Positions 1 to 7,976 of a DNA stretch of 64,000 bases are shown piece by piece. Under the pieces are notes generated by a model. The model saw only the letters and a program-made list of their open reading frames with translations, was not told the DNA's origin and did not search any database. Numbering within the stretch: position 1 is the first letter of the stretch; every line of letters starts with the position of its first letter. The DNA is from Desulfobulbaceae bacterium (GTDB lineage: Bacteria; Desulfobacterota; Desulfobulbia; Desulfobulbales; Desulfocapsaceae): NCBI GenBank assembly GCA_031287565.1, contig JAITSS010000052.1, positions 1 through 64,000 of the forward strand, given 5' to 3'. The translations under genes were made by a program, and so were the position numbers.

Positions 1-175
1 CATTTTCCCCCACATCATTCCCAAGTATTTCGCTGCTTTTTATTGGCAGAAACATAGCCACAAAAAACTCACTTTACCTTATTATTCCAATATATTACAG
101 CTTTTTGAGGAGAATCTAACTAACGGCTGTTGCCGATGGCATCAATCGTTTGCGCATAGTTTGTTTGAGCAAAGC

Positions 176-1768
176 TCATCCTTTTTTTGCCGCCTTGTTG
201 TCGATGAAAGGCCGCTCGACGAAGCTGTAGGTGAAGGATGCGACCACGAGCGTGCCGATGCCGCCCAGCGTGAATTTGAACAAACTCGTCTGCGGTATTG
301 GCAGCGCCAGGGCCGCGTTTTTGATAAAGCCCAGCAACCAGGGATGGACCAGATAAAAGCTGAAGCCAACGATGCCTATCAGCCTGAGCGCCGGATTGGC
401 CAAAAGGCGATCCAGCGCCGTTCCGGAGGCGAACGCGGTCAGAAAAACCAGGAGGCCGCAGAGAAAACCACAGCTTATCGGCCAACTGAGGAAGTTGATT
501 CCCCAGCGGACAAAAATCAATTTTCCCGATAGAGCCACCAAGACGGCGAGCAGAGCTATCGTTGTCAGGATAATGGCGTTTTTGCCAGTATCCGGCCAGT
601 TTTTCGCTCGCGGGCCGTCGTAGCAGCAGGCGAAAAAAACCCCGGCGAGAAATATCCCGGCGCGGCTGGGCAGGCTGGTGCCATAACCGTAGAAATGCAC
701 GATATTCATGCCCCAGTGGGTGGCCGCTATGGCGATCAGAGCCAACAGAAACAGGGCGGTGACAAACTTGGGCAAATCTTTCAGCGCGAAGATTCCCAGC
801 ACCACGAGCGGCAAAATGGCGTAGAAAAACATCTCCTGCGGCAGCGTCCACAGATGGCTGTCGCCTTGCAGAAAAAGATAGTGGCGAATGGCCGCGCCCG
901 AATGACCGCGCAAGAGCATCGTAACAGTGATGAAAAGATAATACATCGGCAGAATACGCTGTAATCGCCGCAACAGATAGCGGCGCATATAGGCGAAATC
1001 GGCGGCCCGCTCTGGTTTATCGCGAAATGGCCTGGTCAGAAGAAAGCCGCTCAAGGCGAAAAAGAGATAGACGCCAAGAGAGCCGATGCCGGGCAGAATG
1101 CCGGTGTGTTCGGCGAGAACCGCGAGCGCCGCCAAGCCCCGCAGACCATCCAGCGCCGCGATATTGCCAGGATTTCCCCGGTCGCGCAGATCGTCGAACA
1201 CCGGCAAGCGACGGATTGCCGCGATCATATCCGGCAGATAGAGAAAAAAGAGCGCGGCGAAGACCAGCGGCAGCAACCAGGCGATACCAATATTGCGATA
1301 GGGATGGATGATCGGCGAAACCAGGTAGGGGTTGCCGCCTTTCGTCATGATTTCCAGATGATCACCCTGGACATTGATCGCGGCGATGTCGGAATTTGGC
1401 TGAAAATCGCGGCGGATTTCCTCTGGTAGCCAGGTTTGTTCTTTGCCAAAATGACTAGCCAGGCTTATCCGCTGGATTTTGATAATTCCAGGTTTTGCGC
1501 CGAGGTCGAGACGAAATTGACGCAGCATTTCGTCCTTGAGAATCAACTTCACCACTTGCCGTTCGCTACCGACCGGCTGCGAAATCCGCGCTTTTTCTTT
1601 GAATGCGCCGCTGAAACGCCAATACAAAGCCAATCGGTCGCTTTGGCTGAATTGGCAATCGACCGCCAAGCCGGCCTGGCTGGCGAGACAGAGCATCACC
1701 GTCAGTTGGCGCAGGCAAACAAAGACGGCGATGGCCGCCGCGAGCCTGAAGAAAATCGAGAGGCGCAT
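176..1768 (-). CDS. Membrane acyltransferase, acyltransferase-3 (OafA/YrhL-like) family
   Basis: A 530-residue integral membrane protein. Residues 5-28 form one membrane segment, about 30-160 form a soluble domain, and about 200-515 match the acyltransferase-3 fold with roughly ten hydrophobic helices. The family motif LDGLRGLAALAVLAEH (about 204-219) supplies the conserved Arg and His, and the C-terminus has the typical SFYLVHPWLLG and SFVERPF segments. Family members transfer acyl groups to surface polysaccharides, lipids or peptides; the acceptor cannot be told here. The extra N-terminal domain is not part of the minimal fold. It is separated from the upstream trp cluster by a terminator, so it probably has its own promoter, though the ribosome site before the ATG is weak. 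The 175 nt beyond its stop are AT-rich and show no gene. Confidence 0.85.
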   Translation of the reverse strand: MRLSIFFRLAAAIAVFVCLRQLTVMLCLASQAGLAVDCQFSQSDRLALYWRFSGAFKEKARISQPVGSERQVVKLILKDEMLRQFRLDLGAKPGIIKIQRISLASHFGKEQTWLPEEIRRDFQPNSDIAAINVQGDHLEIMTKGGNPYLVSPIIHPYRNIGIAWLLPLVFAALFFLYLPDMIAAIRRLPVFDDLRDRGNPGNIAALDGLRGLAALAVLAEHTGILPGIGSLGVYLFFALSGFLLTRPFRDKPERAADFAYMRRYLLRRLQRILPMYYLFITVTMLLRGHSGAAIRHYLFLQGDSHLWTLPQEMFFYAILPLVVLGIFALKDLPKFVTALFLLALIAIAATHWGMNIVHFYGYGTSLPSRAGIFLAGVFFACCYDGPRAKNWPDTGKNAIILTTIALLAVLVALSGKLIFVRWGINFLSWPISCGFLCGLLVFLTAFASGTALDRLLANPALRLIGIVGFSFYLVHPWLLGFIKNAALALPIPQTSLFKFTLGGIGTLVVASFTYSFVERPFIDNKAAKKG

Positions 1769-1814
1769 CAGAGAGAGAATGGGAGTTGGCGGAACGGAAT
1801 TGACTGGGGAAAAA

Positions 1815-1866
1815 CCGCGCCCGCAAGCCGCCGCTCATGGTGTGAGCGACGGCTTGCCGGTTTTTT
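1815..1866. terminator. Bidirectional Rho-independent terminator after the trp operon
   Basis: Arms at 1823-1837 and 1843-1857 form a 15-bp stem with one mismatch. A run of six T follows on the plus strand at 1861-1866, and a run of five T follows on the minus strand at about 1811-1815. It lies directly after the small gene that ends the trp cluster, so it most likely terminates the minus-strand trp transcript. Confidence 0.75.
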
Positions 1867-1878
1867 CATGGGCGTTGT

Positions 1879-2016
1879 TCAGAAAACTTTTTTTACGCCA
1901 TACGGGATAAAGTTCCAGTCGAGGAGCCACGTGATGATGGCGAACAACTGGTTTTTCGGCAATGGTTTGGCGGCGGGCTGGGCTTGAACGGAATCGGTTT
2001 GTTGTTGGCTTCCCAT
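1879..2016 (-). CDS. Small 45-residue protein at the end of the trp operon
   Basis: A short reading frame of 45 codons beginning with ATG and preceded by a near-perfect Shine-Dalgarno AGGAGGA at 2021-2027, about 5 nt from the start. It starts 26 nt after the trpF stop and ends 12 nt before a strong terminator, so it sits as the last gene of the trp transcript. The N-terminal 20 residues are polar and rich in Gln, Ala and Pro (MGSQQQTDSV...). The C-terminal half is hydrophobic and aromatic (LFAIITWLLDWNFIPYGVKK), which could be an amphipathic or membrane-associated helix. I do not recognise the family. The strong ribosome site and clean fit between trpF and the terminator are the reasons for calling it real. 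Confidence 0.7.
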   Translation of the reverse strand: MGSQQQTDSVQAQPAAKPLPKNQLFAIITWLLDWNFIPYGVKKVF

Positions 2017-2042
2017 GGCGTCCTCCTGTTGGGGATAAAATG

Positions 2043-2696
2043 TCAGGCGGTCTCGGCGTCGGCCAAACGCGCCTGTTTGATGAGCGTTTCCAGTTTACTC
2101 TGATTTTTCCGTCCTGGCTCGTCTTCGACGCCGCTGTTCACATCCACCGCGAACGGTTTCGCCTGGCTGATGGCGAGGGCGATGTTGTCTGGTCTGAGGC
2201 CGCCCGCGAGAACGCAGGGTCTTCCCAGTTTGAATGAGGCGATCCGTTGCCAGTCAAAACGTTCGCCGCTACCGCCGCGCATGACCGGATGCCAGGCGTC
2301 GAGAAGAAAGGCGCTGACCGTTTCCCGGTACGGGGCGAAGTCGCTCTCGCTGCTTTCCGGCTGCACGCGAAAGGCTTTGATGATGCGGCAGGGGGTGGCG
2401 TCGTAGGCCAGTTTGCGGCAATAATCGGGCGATTCGTCGCCGTGCAATTGGACGAGCGTTAATCCACAGTATTCAATGATTTCAACAAGTTCCACTGGGT
2501 CTTGGTTGACGAAAACGCCAACCGCGTCGACCATCGGCGGCAGTTGGGCGATGATATTTTTTGCCTGACTTGTTTTTACCGCCCTAGGGCTTGATGCGGC
2601 GAAAATAAAACCCAAGGCGTCAACTCCGGCGGCCACCGCCATGGCCGCGTCGTCCGGGTTGGTGATGCCGCAGACTTTGATGCGGGTTCTTGTCAT
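2043..2696 (-). CDS. trpF: Phosphoribosylanthranilate isomerase
   Basis: Catalyses the Amadori rearrangement of N-(5-phosphoribosyl)anthranilate to CdRP in tryptophan synthesis, in the cytoplasm. The 217-residue length is typical. The family signature KVCGIT lies at residues 7-12 with catalytic Cys9, the catalytic Asp is in AFLLDAW (about 132), and phosphate-binding glycines are in MRGGSGERFDW and the final VDVNSGVED segment. The start ATG lies 1 nt after the trpC stop, so it is translationally coupled. It is a separate gene and not fused to TrpC as in enterobacteria. Confidence 0.97.
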   Translation of the reverse strand: MTRTRIKVCGITNPDDAAMAVAAGVDALGFIFAASSPRAVKTSQAKNIIAQLPPMVDAVGVFVNQDPVELVEIIEYCGLTLVQLHGDESPDYCRKLAYDATPCRIIKAFRVQPESSESDFAPYRETVSAFLLDAWHPVMRGGSGERFDWQRIASFKLGRPCVLAGGLRPDNIALAISQAKPFAVDVNSGVEDEPGRKNQSKLETLIKQARLADAETA

Positions 2697-2697
2697 G

Positions 2698-3498
2698 TTA
2701 TGCCTCCGCAGGCGCGTTTGTGGCGATCGAGGCCCGCCGCATCCGGCGTAAAAGATCGCCGCCGTCGCGGACCAGACTTTCGCCGATTAACGCGGCGCTG
2801 ATTCTGGCTTCAGCCAGGCGGCGCATGTCGTCCGGCGTTTTAAGACCGGATTCGCTGACCACGGCGACGCTTTCCGGAATCAATCGTTTCAGGCGGAAGG
2901 TGGTGGCGATATCGACGGAAAAATCGCGCAGATTGCGATTGTTGATGCCGATAAGCTGGCCGCCCGCCGCCAGCGCCCGTTGGACTTCATCTTCATCATG
3001 GGCTTCAATCAGCGTATCCATGCCCAGCGCTTCGGCCTGTTGCCGGAAATCGCGCAGTTGCCGATCATCTAAAATGGCCACGATCAGCAGGATGGCGTCG
3101 GCACCGATGGCTTTGGCTTCATCAATTTGTATTGAATCGATGATGAAATCCTTTCGCAGCACCGGCAGGCTGACGGCCTCGCGTGCCTGCATCAGATACA
3201 GCGGCGACCCTTGAAAAAAATCGCGGTCGGTCAAAACCGAAACCGCCTGCGCCCCCAGACGCTGGTAATTCCGGGCGATGCGAACGGCGTCGAAATCGGC
3301 GCAGATAAGACCTTTTGATGGCGAGGCTTTTTTGACTTCGGCGATAATGGCGACACCCTGAACCTCAAGCAGCGCCTGGCGAAACGGCCTCGGCGGCGGC
3401 AAGGCTTTTCCGGCGAATTCCTGGGGCAGGACGATGCCGCTCTGGCGTAGCCTCGCCACTTCCTCTTTTTTGCGGGCGACGATGGTATCGAGGATCAT
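2698..3498 (-). CDS. trpC: Indole-3-glycerol phosphate synthase
   Basis: Closes the indole ring by converting CdRP to indole-3-glycerol phosphate. 266 residues, usual length for the monofunctional enzyme. The signature EVKKASPSKG is at residues 54-63 with the catalytic lysine, followed by VLRKDFIID, the catalytic-glutamate strand TLIEAHDEDE, IGINNRNLRDF and SESGL, all expected around the TIM barrel. It overlaps trpD by 4 bp (ATGA) and is followed by trpF after 1 nt, consistent with one polycistronic message. Confidence 0.97.
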   Translation of the reverse strand: MILDTIVARKKEEVARLRQSGIVLPQEFAGKALPPPRPFRQALLEVQGVAIIAEVKKASPSKGLICADFDAVRIARNYQRLGAQAVSVLTDRDFFQGSPLYLMQAREAVSLPVLRKDFIIDSIQIDEAKAIGADAILLIVAILDDRQLRDFRQQAEALGMDTLIEAHDEDEVQRALAAGGQLIGINNRNLRDFSVDIATTFRLKRLIPESVAVVSESGLKTPDDMRRLAEARISAALIGESLVRDGGDLLRRMRRASIATNAPAEA

Positions 3499-4568
3499 GG
3501 TCGGCTTCCGCTGTTATTTCGGCAAAATTCTACAAGTTTCGCGAGTTTTTCCGCCGCCGCGCCGCTTTTGATAATTCGCCGCGCTCGCTCGATGCCCGCC
3601 GCCATGTCTGTGGCTTTGCCCGCCGCCATCAAGGCCGCCCCGGCGTTCATCGCCACCATGTCGGTTTTCGCGCCTTGTTCCGCGCCGGAGAGGATCGCCC
3701 GCACCTGTTCCGCCGCCTCCGCGCCGCTTTTACCGCCGCTAATATCAGCCAGGCTGGCGCGTTCTATGCCGAATTGTTCCGGCGTGATGCTGTAGCAATT
3801 CACCTGGCCGCTGTCGCCGTCACTTTGGCCGTCGGCGATGCGTGTCGGGCCGGTGACGGTGATTTCGTCGAGATTACCCTGATCGGATTCGCCGCAGACA
3901 ATCAGCGCCCGTTTCATTCCCAGACGGACCAGGACTTCAGCCAACACTGTGGTCAGGCCGGGTTCGTAAACGCCGGAGACCTGGACATTGGCCCCGGCTG
4001 GATTGGTCATTGGGCCTAGAATATTGAACATGGTGCGGATGCCGATTTCCCGCCGCGGACCGATGGTGTGGCGCATCGCCCCATGCAGTAAGGGGGCGAA
4101 GAGAAAGCCGATGCCGACTTGCCGCACGCAGTCGGCCACTTTGTCGGGCGGCAGGCTCAGATCGACGCCCAAAGCTTCCAGGACATCGGCGCTGCCGCAG
4201 TGCGACGAGACGGCGCGGTTGCCGTGTTTGGCCACCATGACGCCGCCCGCCGCGATGACAAAAGCGGAAGTGGATGACACATTGAAGGTGCCAGCGCAGT
4301 CGCCGCCGGTGCCAACAATATCCAAGAGGACGCCGCCATGTTCGGTATCGACGCCGGTATCGACGAAGGTGGCCTTTTGCCGCATCACCCGCACCGCGCC
4401 GGTGATTTCATCCACCGTTTCACCCTTCATGCGCAGGGCGGTGATGAACGAACCGATCTGAGATGGGCTGGCCTCGCCGCTCATGATTTGGTCCATTACC
4501 TCGCGCATGTCGTGTTCCGACAACGAGCGCCCGGCTACAATCTGGCCGATGGCTTCTTTGGTATTCAT
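3495..4568 (-). CDS. trpD: Anthranilate phosphoribosyltransferase
   Basis: Transfers the phosphoribosyl group of PRPP to anthranilate. The 357 residues carry the glycine-rich PRPP motif GTGGD (86-90) followed by the FNVSS segment, the KHGNRAVSSHCGSADVLE region and the HHT-equivalent RHTIGPRREIG region. It is not fused to the TrpG glutaminase. The gene starts 17 nt after trpG stops and overlaps trpC by 4 bp. Confidence 0.97.
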   Translation of the reverse strand: MNTKEAIGQIVAGRSLSEHDMREVMDQIMSGEASPSQIGSFITALRMKGETVDEITGAVRVMRQKATFVDTGVDTEHGGVLLDIVGTGGDCAGTFNVSSTSAFVIAAGGVMVAKHGNRAVSSHCGSADVLEALGVDLSLPPDKVADCVRQVGIGFLFAPLLHGAMRHTIGPRREIGIRTMFNILGPMTNPAGANVQVSGVYEPGLTTVLAEVLVRLGMKRALIVCGESDQGNLDEITVTGPTRIADGQSDGDSGQVNCYSITPEQFGIERASLADISGGKSGAEAAEQVRAILSGAEQGAKTDMVAMNAGAALMAAGKATDMAAGIERARRIIKSGAAAEKLAKLVEFCRNNSGSRP

Positions 4569-4585
4569 TTTGTTGGCCTCGCAAA

Positions 4586-5188
4586 TTAACGTAGCGTTTC
4601 CGGGTAGGCCGGATCCATGAAGTTTTTCAGCAGCAGGGCGCCTTCTGGGGTCATGATCGATTCGGGATGAAACTGTACGCCTTCCACGGCCAGACTTTTG
4701 TGGCGCAGCCCCATCAATTCGTTCTGGTCACTGCGACATGAAATCTCCAGGCAATCGGGCAGACTCGCCTCATCGACCACCAACGAATGGTAGCGCATCC
4801 CCGCGAAGGGATTGGCTAGACCACGGAAGACGCCGCGACTGTCGTGGCGCATCGGGCTGGTTTTGCCGTGCATCAGCCGATCCGCTCGCACGGTGTGGCC
4901 GCCGAATGCCTCACCCATGGATTGATGTCCAAGACAGACGCCTAAAATCGGTATTTCCCCGGCGAAACGGGAGATGGCGGCAATGGAGACGCCCGCCTCC
5001 TTCGGCGTGCAGGGGCCGGGTGAAATTAAGAGGCGGCGCGGCGCGAGGCTGGCGATTTCATCGAGTGTTATCGCGTCGTTGCGGACAACCCGGATTTCCT
5101 CTTCCTGCCATTCCACCAGTTGGATGGCCGCCATGGTCTGGACAATGTTGTAGGTGAAGGAATCGTAGTTATCAATGATTAAGAGCAT
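4586..5188 (-). CDS. trpG: Anthranilate synthase component II, glutamine amidotransferase
   Basis: Supplies ammonia from glutamine to TrpE. A class I glutamine amidotransferase of 200 residues with the N-terminal [13 protein letters not shown] signature, the nucleophile Cys85 in [15 protein letters not shown], and the His174/Glu176 pair in VQFHPES. The gene is separated from the trpE stop by 2 nt. In many bacteria this subunit also serves aminodeoxychorismate synthase (PabA role); no pabB/pabC is seen in this window, so its dedication to tryptophan is inferred from the operon. Confidence 0.96.
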   Translation of the reverse strand: MLLIIDNYDSFTYNIVQTMAAIQLVEWQEEEIRVVRNDAITLDEIASLAPRRLLISPGPCTPKEAGVSIAAISRFAGEIPILGVCLGHQSMGEAFGGHTVRADRLMHGKTSPMRHDSRGVFRGLANPFAGMRYHSLVVDEASLPDCLEISCRSDQNELMGLRHKSLAVEGVQFHPESIMTPEGALLLKNFMDPAYPETLR

Positions 5189-5190
5189 AT

Positions 5191-6702
5191 TCAGAACCCC
5201 TCGCAGGCCAGTTCCACCGCCCGCCGCAAGGCCATCGACTTGTTGATGGTTTCCTGATATTCGCGTTCTGGGTTGGAATCGGCGACAATCCCGGCCCCGG
5301 CCTGAATCGATAATTCATCTTTCTGAATAACCATGGTGCGGATCGTGATGCAGAAATCCATCGCGCCGCTGAAACCGAAATAGCCGACTGCGCCGGCATA
5401 CGGCCCGCGCCGTTGCGGTTCAAGTTCGTCGATGATCTGCATGGCGCGGATTTTCGGCGCGCCGCTGACCGTGCCCGCCGGAAAACAGGCGGCGACGACA
5501 TCAAACTGATCTTTGCCGGCGGCCAGTCGCCCGCGCACGTCGGACACCAGGTGCATGACGTGGCTGTAGCGCTCGACCACCATCAAGTCGCGCACCGTCA
5601 CTGAGCCGCCCTGGGCGATGCGGCCCACGTCGTTGCGGCCCAGATCGACCAGCATCACATGTTCGGCGCGTTCTTTTGGGTCGGCCAGAAGCTCGCGCTC
5701 AAGCGCCAGGTCTTCCGCCTCGTTTCCGCCGCGTTTTCTTGTGCCGGCGATTGGTCGTAGCTCGATTTCGTCGCCGGTCAGACGCACGAGAATTTCCGGC
5801 GATGAACCAATCTGCATCAGTTGGCCCAGTTGCAGAAAAAATAGATAAGGGCTGGGATTGATTCTCCTGAGGGCGCGGTAGAGGCGCATCGGCGGGATTG
5901 CGGTCGCGGCCTGAAGATGAAAACGTTGCGACAGCACCACCTGGATGATGTCGCCCGACAGGATATACTCCTTGGCCCGCTCAACCATGGCGGCAAAGGC
6001 GGCGGGCCTCATGTTCGGCTCGAAGTCCGGGCGCGGCAGCGGCTTTTTGCCTTCTTCGCGCAGGCGCGTCGGTAGCGGGCTTTTCAGGCGGGCGATGATG
6101 CGCTTCAGCCGGGCGCAGGCGTCGGCGTAGGCGGCGGCCGCTTCATCCGGATTGTGCGTTTTCAGGCGGCTCCAGCAGATGAGCGTCGCTTTCTGGCGCA
6201 GGCTGTCATGGGCCAGCAAAAGGCGCGGCGCCATAAACGCGGCGTCAGCGCCCGGCGCGGGCGGGCGGTCATCCGGCAGGTCTTCCAGCGAACGCACCAG
6301 GTCATAACCGAGATAACCGACCAAGCCGCCGCAGAAACGCGGTAGCTCCGGCAGACTCGCGGCGCCAAGTTCGGCCTGCAAATGGCGCAGGGCCGTCAGC
6401 GGTTTGCCGGAGAAGCCAACACTTTTTTCCGCAGCGCCGTATTCGGTGATGGTGATGATTTCGCCTTTGCTGGTTAAAGAGACCAGCGGGTCGCAACCGA
6501 TGAACGAGTAGCGGCCCCATTTTTCGCCGCCCTCCATGCTTTCAAAGAGGAATTTGTCGTCGTAGTCCTCGGTGAATTTGGCAAACAGGGTCAAAGGCGT
6601 ATCGAGGTCGGCGACGATTTCCGTGGCCACCGGCACCATATGATGATGGGCGGCAAGTTCCTGAAACCGGGCCGCGTCCGGGAAAAACAATTGCTCGGAC
6701 AT
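5191..6702 (-). CDS. trpE: Anthranilate synthase component I
   Basis: Forms anthranilate from chorismate and ammonia, the committed step of the pathway. 503 residues: an N-terminal regulatory domain (about 1-200) and a chorismate-binding domain (about 230-495) with [26 protein letters not shown] and the [15 protein letters not shown] segment. First gene of the trp cluster. I see no leader peptide with tandem Trp codons, no T-box and no strong ribosome site upstream, so the control mechanism is not visible. TrpBA, needed for the last step, are absent from the window. Confidence 0.96.
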   Translation of the reverse strand: MSEQLFFPDAARFQELAAHHHMVPVATEIVADLDTPLTLFAKFTEDYDDKFLFESMEGGEKWGRYSFIGCDPLVSLTSKGEIITITEYGAAEKSVGFSGKPLTALRHLQAELGAASLPELPRFCGGLVGYLGYDLVRSLEDLPDDRPPAPGADAAFMAPRLLLAHDSLRQKATLICWSRLKTHNPDEAAAAYADACARLKRIIARLKSPLPTRLREEGKKPLPRPDFEPNMRPAAFAAMVERAKEYILSGDIIQVVLSQRFHLQAATAIPPMRLYRALRRINPSPYLFFLQLGQLMQIGSSPEILVRLTGDEIELRPIAGTRKRGGNEAEDLALERELLADPKERAEHVMLVDLGRNDVGRIAQGGSVTVRDLMVVERYSHVMHLVSDVRGRLAAGKDQFDVVAACFPAGTVSGAPKIRAMQIIDELEPQRRGPYAGAVGYFGFSGAMDFCITIRTMVIQKDELSIQAGAGIVADSNPEREYQETINKSMALRRAVELACEGF

Positions 6703-6784
6703 AAGAGACTCTGGGGAGGTCGGGAACAGGGGCGTCCGTCCCGGAACAGACGGTGAGCGGGGCGGAGCGCCCGGAGAAAGGCAT

Positions 6785-6828
6785 GAAACAAAAACAGGCC
6801 ACGGAACCGGGCGATTCCGTGGCCCTGT
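6785..6828 (-). terminator. Rho-independent terminator of rpsT
   Basis: A perfect 10-bp stem (GGCCACGGAA at 6797-6806 with TTCCGTGGCC at 6815-6824), extended by further pairing, with a T-rich tail on the minus strand at 6785-6794. It lies 42 nt after the rpsT stop and separates rpsT from trpE. Confidence 0.8.
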
Positions 6829-6869
6829 GCTTGGAACATGGGGCGTAACGACGGCATGAACGCCGGGTT

Positions 6870-7151
6870 TTACGCCTCGGCGGCCACGACAGTCATGGCG
6901 TTGACCTTTTTGGTCAGCCGGGAAATCCGCCGCGCCGCGTTTCTCTTGTGAATGGTGCCTTTGGCGGCGGTTTTGGCGATGACGGAAATCGCCTGTCGCA
7001 GAATTTCTGTCATATCTTCCTGGGAACCGGCGGCCACCGCTTCGTTGACTTTGCGGACGGCGGTTCTCATGCGGGATTTGTTCATCCCGTTGCGGGCGCG
7101 TCGCGCCTGGGACTGCCGGTTTCTTTTTTCGGCGGATTTATGATTGGCCAC
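6870..7151 (-). CDS. rpsT: 30S ribosomal protein S20
   Basis: Small-subunit ribosomal protein binding 16S rRNA. 93 residues, lysine/arginine rich, with the family's N-terminal MANHKSAEKRNRQSQARRAR and the KGTIHKRNAARRISRL segment near the end. The open frame extends 49 codons upstream, but the true start is a GTG at 7151: the preceding GAGGAGA sits 8 nt away and the protein then matches S20 from its first residue. Many bacteria use a non-ATG start for rpsT, which is linked to autogenous control. It is a single-gene unit with its own terminator. Confidence 0.95.
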   Translation of the reverse strand: MANHKSAEKRNRQSQARRARNGMNKSRMRTAVRKVNEAVAAGSQEDMTEILRQAISVIAKTAAKGTIHKRNAARRISRLTKKVNAMTVVAAEA

Positions 7152-7230
7152 GAAAATTTCTCCTCTGTTCAGCGGATTTTGCCAGGGCGCATGGCTCTGG
7201 CGACTCGACAAAGTAAAAAATAAAGATGGC

Positions 7231-7258
7231 AGATTATCAGTTTTTCCGCTGAAGTCAA
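7231..7258 (-). promoter_or_regulatory. Candidate sigma-70 promoter of rpsT
   Basis: On the minus strand TTGACT (7253-7258) is followed after 16 nt by TAATCT (7231-7236), about 80 nt upstream of the rpsT GTG start. The -35 matches the consensus at 5 of 6 positions but the -10 at only 3, so this is a modest prediction. Confidence 0.4.
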
Positions 7259-7301
7259 GAGGCCAGTTCGCGAAAGGCCAGGCGGCTGGCGCGGCCAAGT
7301 C

Positions 7302-7880
7302 TCATTGTCCCAAGAGACCTTGGCGGATGGCCGCATCCGCCTGCTCGCCGACGTTGGAGCGGTAGTACATCTGGGCGAAGGTGTCGCCCGCGATGGTTCC
7401 CCTGACCTGCCCTTGGTAGATCAGGGTCAGGCCCTGGCCTGGGATATATAGAGATTCCGAAACCAGTCCTGGCGCCATGTCCTTGTCCAGCCAGGAGGCG
7501 TAGCGTTCAATATCCTGGCGGTTGGTGTCCACCAATGTCTTGGGGTTGCCCGCTTCTATCAGTTCGATAAAGCCCCGCCGCAGTTTTTCCGCTGTGGCTT
7601 TATCGGTCAGGTAGTGAGTCAGTAAGTATTTGACCTGGCGCGAGGAAATGACCGTTTCGGCGTCGTGGCTGGGCTGCTCCAGATAGAGGCCGACGGCGTA
7701 GACTTTGACCAGACCGAATTTTTTCAGGCAGGCGACGCCGTTCAGCTTCAGCGTCTTGCCGTCAATAACCTTTTCGCTGGGAAATCTGATGCCCAGTATC
7801 TCCACCGTCGTGGTGGCGGCGGGAACGGGAGTCGGCAAAAAGGCTAAAATCATAACAAAAAACAATACTCGCGCGGGCAT
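7302..7880 (-). CDS. Secreted chalcone isomerase-like protein
   Basis: 192 residues starting at an ATG preceded by AAAGGAG. The first ~22 residues are a signal peptide (MPARVLFFVMILAFLPTPVP then AATT), so the product is periplasmic. The rest matches bacterial chalcone isomerase-like (CHI-like) proteins: VEILGIRFPSEKVIDGKTLKLNG near the start, FGLVKVYAVGLYLE, and a C-terminal DTFAQMYYRSNVGEQ segment. These proteins are related to fatty-acid-binding members of the chalcone isomerase fold, and catalytic activity is not assumed. The position at the end of a fatty-acid gene cluster fits a role in binding or handling fatty acids in the periplasm, which is inference. Confidence 0.75.
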   Translation of the reverse strand: MPARVLFFVMILAFLPTPVPAATTTVEILGIRFPSEKVIDGKTLKLNGVACLKKFGLVKVYAVGLYLEQPSHDAETVISSRQVKYLLTHYLTDKATAEKLRRGFIELIEAGNPKTLVDTNRQDIERYASWLDKDMAPGLVSESLYIPGQGLTLIYQGQVRGTIAGDTFAQMYYRSNVGEQADAAIRQGLLGQ

Positions 7881-7890
7881 ATTGGCTCCT

Positions 7891-7921
7891 TTCGAGCGCT
7901 CGTCATCGACGGGCGCTCGAA
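7891..7921. promoter_or_regulatory. Inverted repeat before the chalcone isomerase-like gene
   Basis: TTCGAGCGC (7891-7899) pairs perfectly with GCGCTCGAA (7913-7921). No T run follows on either strand. It sits immediately upstream of the ribosome site of the chalcone isomerase-like gene and downstream of the porin gene, so it could be an mRNA hairpin that modulates readthrough or stability, or an operator. Confidence 0.35.
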
Positions 7922-7976
7922 ACGACAATCAACCTGGTGATATTTCGTGAGAAAATTATGGCGCGGACCGCTTGGC

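Noticed and set aside
1926-1935. CCACGTGATG as a second parS
   Set aside because: Only the CACGTG core is shared with parS; the flanking arms do not match.
6703-6790. Leader peptide or attenuator before trpE
   Set aside because: The only short frame in this stretch has no Trp codons and runs into trpE without a stop, and no alternative hairpins with a T run were seen.
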